NCBI GenBank assembly: GCA_905116865.2
Contig: CAJHNH020002505.1
Span: forward strand, 1 to 64,000
Length of the DNA stretch: 64,000 nucleotides
Direction of reading: 5' to 3'
DNA from: Candidula unifasciata
Taxonomy: Eukaryota; Mollusca; Gastropoda; Stylommatophora; Geomitridae
How positions within the stretch are numbered: position 1 is the stretch's first letter; each line of letters starts with the position of its first letter. Under the pieces are notes generated by a model that worked only from the letters and a program-made list of their open reading frames with translations, did not search any database and was not told where the DNA came from. A program made the position numbers and the translations under genes. Positions 58,001 through 64,000 of the stretch are shown here, piece after piece.

Positions 58001-61000
58001 ATGCACGAGGAAGCCATCAGATGGGCTAACACAAAAAGTACAACACTAGAGATACAAGTCATCATCGATGGAAGCAGCAGTTCCAACAGATCAGTAGTTG
58101 CACACGAAATTAATCACATAAGGCACGACGAGTTAGTTCTGCCGCAGCAGGTCACTCGCCATTTTATAAATCTACAGTTCACAATGCAAACCATGTTGTT
58201 CGCAGTTGAAAAACATTCTAAAATAAGATCAGCAGTTCACAGTGTCGCGCCGTGCCCTCAGCTCAGTAGTGGGGCAACGAAACTATATACTTTCAGTCTA
58301 CCTATGGAGGAAAGTGCAACAGCTAACTTTTGTCAGAAGGAAAAACTTGCCACGACTAAAACCAGTAAACCGGCTTATCCTTCATACTGATCTAAATCAC
58401 TCGCCTTTCAGTATATGGAAAATGAACATATATTGTTATTTAATTTTTTAGTTAAAATCAAAATGACTGAGGTGATGAAAGTTATTAAAAGGTGGAAGTT
58501 GACGTATACCAAGCTGATTATTTTATTCCATTGAAATATTTTATAACAAGTTAGAATAAATAGGAGCCTGAGATAATAATAATAAAACTAGCTGTACCCA
58601 GCCACGCGTTGCTGTAGCCCAGATTGGTGAAATGGAGTGGAAAGAAAATAGCTCTCAGCTAACAGTGTCTGTCATACCCCCCTCCTCTTCCCTCGACGCA
58701 GTCATATCTCCCTCTCCGAAGGATTGAAAAATCATCCATGGCGAAATTATTAAAATAGAAATAGTTAAGAAATAAGAACTTTAAAATAATATTTTAAGCT
58801 CTCTTAGCTAAATGTGTTTGGCAACCCCCCCACCAATCATATAATCTTCTCCAAAGGATGGGAAAGTCACCGTGTAACGAAATTTTATAACTAAATTGAG
58901 TTTTGCATCCGTGTCAACCCAGACTTAAATAGGTAGCATTAACTTGTACAGAGAAGTAAATGTAGCCTGTGTAACAGCTACCACATCACCCATCCAGTAC
59001 CAGTACTACTGCAACCACAATCACCACCACCATCACAACAAAAACAACAACAACTGTCACTACAGTCTGTGTAGGTCGGTGTAGAAAACAGGAGTTAGCG
59101 CCCCATGCTGTCGCCACTGGCTATTTAGTTTGATTTTGCCCCGGACATAGGGAAACAAACTTTATCACGTAACCAGTGATGGAACCCACAGTGAAAAGTA
59201 CACTATACTCACGAATAGGGGAGAAAAATACCCCGCATCCGTCATCTCTCCCTCTCCGAAGGAACGATTTCTAACTGACCTTGGCATCCGTGTCCACCCA
59301 AACTAAACTGGACTGTAAGCCGTCTTAGTTAACAGTTTCAATCATCGCCGAATAGTTTTTGATCGAGAAGCGTCGCCGGGAGGCTAATAAGGACTTAACT
59401 GAAATCGGATATCTGTGGGCAAAAGGCGCAGATATCGCAGCCTAGCTGTAAACCACAACACAACGTGGCAACCACTCTTTTAGGTGGAAAAGAACAATTA
59501 TCACCCAGCAGGGAATCGAACACCGGTCACCCGAGTGAAGGATGACATACTTACAACTTTACTACCGACGACTGAAGAGTTTAGGTCAGGTATCGCAGCC
59601 TAGCTGTAAACCACAACACAACGTGCCAACGGCCCTCTCGAGGGTAAATGAAGATTACCCGTGACATGACCATTGAGCATCACGTTGCCGCTGTCGCAGG
59701 CTAGCTGTAAACCCCAAAACCGAAAAAGGCGTAGATATCGCAGCTTAGCCATAAACCACAACACAACGTGCCAGCCGCCCAGTTTAGGGCTAAAAAAAAC
59801 TTATATCACCTGGCGGGGAATCGAACGCGGGTAAACTATATGATAGCCAGAATAGTTAACAACTACGCTACCAAACACTCAAACAAATACTGGAAATTAA
59901 ATTATATAATGATGTAAAGTTCAAAAAGAGCTCAGCAGTCAAATATGGCCGATTACATAAAAACGAATCCGGCCGGCAACGAAATAAATTATGATTTGAC
60001 CGTTGATGGAGCTACGTCGTTCGTGGTTTTTGCGATTTTCTGACAAAAAAATCACACTTGGAGTCAAAGGCAACGTTGTGTGCAAATTTTGAAAGCAATC
60101 GGTTCAGTAGTTTCCTAGTTTGTAGCTTTCATCACCGGAAAATTAAGATTTTTATTAATATAAAGATTAGAACAATTATAGGAGAGGAAAAGGGAGGGGG
60201 AGTTTAAAATATATTAAGAGAAAATTGCATGTAAAATGTATAAACAGAAAACTGCACATAAAATATATTAAAATTGCATGTAAAATATATTAACAGAAAA
60301 TTGCACGTAAAATATATAACAAGAAAATTGCATGTAAAATATATTAAAAGAAAATTGTATTTGAAATATATCAAAGGAAAATTGCATGTAGAAACAAATA
60401 TTATCAGAAAATTGCATGTAAAGTATATTAAAATTGCATGCAAAATAAATTAACAGAAAATTGCACGTAAAATGCATTAAAAGAAAACTGCATGTACAAA
60501 TATTAAAGGAAAATTGCATGTAAAATAAACTGAAAGCAAAATGCGTGTAAAATATATTAACAGAAAATTGCACGTAAAATATATTAAAAGAAGAAAACTG
60601 CATTTAAAATATATTAAAAGATAATCGGATTGGGGAAAGGGACATGTTGACGGCCCAAGCAGATTGTGAAGCCGTAAAAAAAAAGTAAATTAAAATAAAG
60701 GACTATTTCCTACGCCTTCAGACGTGTTGGGCATATAGGGCTAGATCTATATTTTAAACCAATAGGCATTCAGTGGGTGACGCGGTCAACATCACGCTGG
60801 CCGCCTTTACTTCCCAGGATTTTACTTGGTACCCATCTAAGGCTGAGTCGACCTGGCAGCAAAAGTCCTTTTTTTTTTAAATTTCTGAACCCACCCTCTT
60901 CGGACCCGCTGGCAAGCATCTAGCCGCTACACCACAGCGGATGATCCTCCATGCCATGATGTCAAACCGTCCAGCATTTGTTCTCTCGGTCTTCCTCTGC

Positions 61001-61721
61001 CTCTCCTTCCCTCCAGCCTTCCTACTGTCACGATGTAATCCAGTTTTCTCCTTCTCATCACATGACCAAAGAATGTAGATTGTCTCTTTCTGATGTGGGC
61101 AATCAGTTCTCTTCGTGATTCAGTTTCTTTCTACTTCTTCACCTTCATTAGCTGTCAAAGTTCTGGTAGTTCGTCCTCCTCTGGACTGCAGTCCTGTTCC
61201 AGAACCTGAGTGTTGCGTGTGCATCCGTTTACAGATCTGACTCATTTGTATGCAGACTACTGCAGTCATCCTTGACTCTAAGGCAGATGCACTCCGACTT
61301 AAATGGAAGCTCGTAATTAGTCGACTCTTACGACATGCTTTTTAGTAGACTGTGGGTCTATTCTTGTTTTCCCTATAACAGGACCCGGAACCCACAAGGT
61401 GGTTTCTTTCAAGACGTCCTCATTACTCTTTTTAATATGTCCAGGGTCTTCTCATCATTCATCTACAAAACCACATCTCCGCAGCTTCTAAATAACCTTC
61501 TAACTTATTGAATGTATACCTATATCCGACACTTATCAAGAGCCAGACTATAACAGTTGAAACAGCCAGCCTACCAGAATCGAACTCTGCGGTAATAATG
61601 CACTTGGTCGGACACCGGATCCTAGACTCGCCTCCCGTCCAGTTGCCTGGGGCCGCCGAACACTCCTCCTTGCCCGCTCCTCTTAACACGTACTGGCAGG
61701 ACCAACACATCTGTCTGGCTT
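54746..61721 (-). CDS. Ly6/three-finger-type, probably GPI-anchored protein, 3' two exons
   Basis: Two minus-strand exons, 61721-61575 and 55011-54746, join in phase (TCT G + TG). The mature part has Cys spacing of the Ly6/uPAR fold: CWSC, EC, RC, KC, then GC, GC, SC, SC and the diagnostic YCNN at the domain end. A hydrophobic stretch follows (FIVHTCLSLFVCYVISLCML) and ends three residues before the stop, which is the layout of a GPI-attachment signal. Such proteins act at the cell surface, for example the quiver/sleepless group in insects; the function here is unknown. The signal-peptide exon was not found. Confidence 0.8.
55150..55345. repeat. Dispersed repeat E, copy
   Basis: 'ctccgttcccatcttcagca' and 'ccgtctcgcctttt', 'ctcagaccgtaatgatc' match 5290-5440. 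Confidence 0.5.
55348..55615 (+). mobile_element. tRNA-derived SINE family A, best copy
   Basis: Plus strand: a tRNA-like head with B-box AAGGTCGTGGGTTCGCTCCC, 'ggctcccaggtcgacccagc' + 'cttgagtgggta', core 'gggaagtagaggcggccggc', 'gaccacatcaccca' and end 'aaaggcgtggaaagggtcct' with a TTAACTTTAACTTTACTTT tail. About 265 bp. Confidence 0.8.
55618..55755 (-). pseudogene. LINE RNase H relic
   Basis: Minus strand PGRAGVLGNEQIDRLAGSAP then LGGRLVYDRLDVIIAF. Same family as 12440-12800 (GNEQADILAGSAPLGG). Confidence 0.65.
55846..57123 (-). mobile_element. Tigger/pogo-like DNA transposon relic
   Basis: Ends form imperfect inverted repeats rich in CTCGTTA(A/T)GCGAA: left TACAATTATAATGGAACCTC, right (inverted) TACAGTATAACC, both beginning with TA. 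Minus-strand remnants include 56500-56213 and 56935-56726, the latter with the Tigger transposase hallmark FLPPNTTPLLQPMDQQVI. The element is about 1.28 kb against 2-2.5 kb for complete ones, so much of the DDE domain is deleted. Non-functional. Confidence 0.85.
57322..57334. repeat. Target-site duplication, left
   Basis: AGTGGTTGATGGT, identical to 57569-57581 at the other side of the U2-headed insertion. Confidence 0.85.
57335..57568 (+). mobile_element. Retroposon with U2-snRNA-like head and perfect TSD
   Basis: Starts CTCTTCTCGGCCTTTTGGCT then AAGATCAAAGTGTAG, which equals the U2 snRNA 5' end from about base 4 to 37. Beyond that it departs from U2 (GCTCTG in place of TATCTG) and continues with about 195 bp unlike U2. 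It ends with A10 and is flanked by a 13-bp perfect duplication, AGTGGTTGATGGT, at 57322-57334 and 57569-57581. It is therefore an LINE-mobilised insertion, not a U2 gene. Either a SINE with an snRNA-derived head or a chimeric snRNA retrotranscript. Confidence 0.82.
57569..57581. repeat. Target-site duplication, right
   Basis: AGTGGTTGATGGT directly after the poly-A tail. Confidence 0.85.
57995..58395. repeat. Repeat F related, inverted relative to the 2.2 kb spacers
   Basis: The plus-strand frame has 'SVVAHEIN' and 'SAVHSVAPCPQLSSGATKLY'; the spacers on minus have 'SAVAHVIN' and 'SAAHSVTQCTQLRSWVTKLY'. This is homologous dispersed sequence with a partly shared frame. Confidence 0.5.
59400..59580 (-). 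mobile_element. tRNA-derived SINE family C, copy 1
   Basis: Minus strand: tRNA-like head with B-box GGTGTTCGATTCCCTGCTGG, tail 'tggtttacagctaggctgcg' + 'atatctgcgccttt'. Confidence 0.7.
59585..59690 (-). mobile_element. SINE family C, truncated copy 2
   Basis: 'tatcgcagcctagctgtaaa' + 'ccacaacacaacgtgcca', then a shortened body. Confidence 0.6.
59725..59885 (-). mobile_element. SINE family C, copy 3 (clear tRNA head)
   Basis: Minus-strand head TTTGGTAGCGTAGTTGTTAA (A-box) and CGCGTTCGATTCCCCGCC (B-box) about 35 bp apart; tail 'cgcagcttagccataaacc' on plus. Confidence 0.72.
60205..60625. repeat. ~28-bp AT-rich degenerate tandem array, about 15 copies
   Basis: Unit 'aaaattgcatgtaaaatata' + 'ttaacaga' with many variants. 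Confidence 0.9.
60690..60948 (-). mobile_element. tRNA-derived SINE family A, copy
   Basis: Minus-strand head CCGCTGTGGTGTAGCGGCTA then 'gatgcttgccagcgggtcc'; core 'tgggaagtaaaggcggccag'; end 'tgaaggcgtaggaaatagtc'. Confidence 0.75.
60950..61530 (-). repeat. LINE 3' relic interrupted by a family B SINE
   Basis: Minus strand 61505-61410 reads FNKLEGYLEAAEMWFCR, then a stop and MMRRPWTYLKR, the EAAEMWxxRRMLxIPW motif; 61090-60950 is the GRPR-region tail. Between them (61130-61400) lies a family B SINE. It ends about 45 bp below the Ly6-type exon donor at 61574. Confidence 0.65.
61130..61402 (-). mobile_element. SINE-like family B, copy inserted in a LINE relic
   Basis: 'cttcaccttcattagctgtc', 'cagatctgactcatttgtat' + 'gcagac', 'aaggcagatgcactccgact', 'gtgggtctattcttgttttc' and 'ggaacccaca'. 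Confidence 0.78.
61575..61721 (-). CDS. Ly6-type protein, internal exon
   Basis: Acceptor atttgcag, 147 nt, donor gtaggc. It encodes EARQMCWSCQYVLRGAGKEE then CSAAPGNWTGGESRIRCPTK and CIITAEFDS plus one base, with five Cys and one N-glycosylation sequon (NWT). It enters needing one base from the previous exon, probably the end of a signal-peptide exon. The upstream side runs into TGTC/GATA microsatellites for over 1.5 kb. Confidence 0.8.
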
Positions 61722-61789
61722 CTGCAAATGTTTGCATGGTTTACTGTAGACATGTCTGTCTGACTTAAAGTGTCTGTCTGTCTGACTAG

Positions 61790-62205
<416 letters not shown>

Positions 62206-62327
62206 ATGTAGATATGTGTGCATGTTTGTCTGATTGGAGGTGTATGTATTTATGTTTTCACATGTTTGTGTCAGCCTATAATCGTGTGGATATATGTGCA
62301 GTGTGCCTGACTGGAGGTGTATCTTTG

Positions 62328-62369
<42 letters not shown>

Positions 62370-62429
62370 CACAGACAGACAGACACACAGACAGACAGAC
62401 GGACGGACGGACGGACGGACGGACGGACG

Positions 62430-62430
<1 letters not shown>
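62328..62430. repeat. (ACAG)n and (ACGG)n microsatellites
   Basis: About 18 ACAG units, then 7 GACG units, leading directly into the GATA array. Confidence 0.97.
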
Positions 62431-63290
<860 letters not shown>

Positions 63291-63429
63291 TAGATAGATA
63301 AGTGGGTGGGTGGGTGCATGAATGAATGGATGGGTGGATGGATGGAGGGGGGGGGGTTGGATGGATGAATGGATAGATAAGTGAATGGATGGATGGCTTG
63401 GTGGATGGATCGATGGATGGATGAAAAAA

Positions 63430-64000
63430 AGGATAGCCACTTTCACAATAGTGATCATTATCGTCAACATCATCATGATCGTTGTCGTAATTGTTTTATT
63501 CCTCCTTTTTATTCTCATATTATCCTACTCTTCCTTCTCTCCTTTTTTTTCTTTCTCCTCCTGCTCCGCCTCCCCTCTTGACCGTCCTCTTCTTCTTTGT
63601 CTTCTTCTTCTTCTTCTTCCTCCCCCTCTTCATTTTGTCCTCCTCTTCATTGTCTCCAGCTGTTATATAGCATACATATTTACATTGCTGACATTTGGTG
63701 ACAATCAAGGTCTCTACACACTGGGCATCCCATGTGATGCAGCAGCCACTCCAGAGTACATCTATTAATGATTCCGATAAGAAGTCCTATCTGCTCCTCG
63801 AAGACGGAATAGATGTGCTTTACTCCCAGGTTTCGCAACCGGTGTATTATTGTAAGCTGAACAGGTCTATAACAATCTGCTAAACATCATGAAGCTATTA
63901 CTTCCTACAAAAGACCTAAAATCCCATTTTTAATTTTCAGTATAGATATTGTAGATGACACCTCAATCTAAAATGTACGGCTCGCAATCGAAAAGTTATT
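63430..64000. other. No recognised feature
   Basis: A pyrimidine-rich CTT/CTC stretch (63500-63660), then unique sequence. No exon or TE that I can support; the missing signal-peptide exon of the Ly6-type gene was looked for here on the minus strand and not found. Confidence 0.4.

Larger units (their letters stand above)
58585..60175 (+). mobile_element. Old ~1.6 kb repeat with tRNA-SINE insertions
   Basis: Opens 'aactagctgtacccagccac' + 'gcgttgctgt', a head common to abundant invertebrate repeats, and closes with 'tttgaaagcaatcggttcag' + 'tagttt' and 'tttttattaatataaagat'. 58680 and 59240 share 'tctccctctccgaagga', suggesting an internal duplication. No ORF. Class not identified. Confidence 0.45.

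Noticed and set aside
59725..59885. Functional tRNA genes (also 24060-24238, 37195-37360, 55348-55420)
   Set aside because: A- and B-boxes are present but the acceptor stems do not pair and each head continues into a SINE body shared with other copies.

Overview
The window is eukaryotic nuclear DNA: genes split by GT-AG introns, very low coding density, and large amounts of LINE, SINE, minisatellite and microsatellite sequence. The protein types (a SHOC2 scaffold and a Ly6/three-finger GPI-type protein), tRNA-headed SINEs, RTE-like LINEs and long GATA and minisatellite arrays fit a lophotrochozoan animal, most likely a mollusc and perhaps a gastropod. That identification is inference; nothing in the window fixes the species.

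Gene 1 (about 5.7-41.6 kb, minus strand) is SHOC2/SUR-8, the leucine-rich-repeat scaffold of the RAS-RAF pathway. I placed 15 coding exons from the start codon at 41609 to a splice donor at 5760. All exon phases agree (1788 nt, 596 codons) and the order is collinear with human SHOC2 (582 aa). Only the last dozen or so residues are missing; a weak candidate terminal exon lies at 4742-4906. The introns are filled with tandem arrays (period 18-77 bp), SINEs and LINE relics. Three arrays are built from the 5' edge of an exon plus its 3' splice site.

Gene 2 (about 54.6-61.7 kb, minus strand) is the 3' part of a small secreted, probably GPI-anchored Ly6-type protein. Two exons in matching phase are present; the signal-peptide exon is not found and may lie beyond 64 kb. 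Its 6.5 kb intron carries a Tigger/pogo-like DNA transposon relic, a 234-bp retroposon with a U2-snRNA-like head and a 13-bp target-site duplication, and an old 1.6 kb repeat.

Region by region. 0-4.4 kb: LINE material, including a 5'-truncated RTE-like LINE whose frame is broken only by a few stops. 5.7-41.6 kb: SHOC2 exons and introns. 41.8-42.6 kb: LINE RNase H relic. 42.9-48.0 kb: a higher-order tandem repeat in which 52-bp minisatellite arrays alternate with two nearly identical 1.4 kb spacers. 48-54.6 kb: SINEs, LINE relics, a 61-bp minisatellite and a TAG array. 54.6-61.7 kb: the Ly6-type gene. 61.8-63.3 kb: TGTC and GATA microsatellites. 63.4-64 kb: nothing recognised.

All calls were made by eye. 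Exon borders of the two genes are supported by splice consensus, phase and homology. Repeat borders are approximate, usually to within 10-30 bp.
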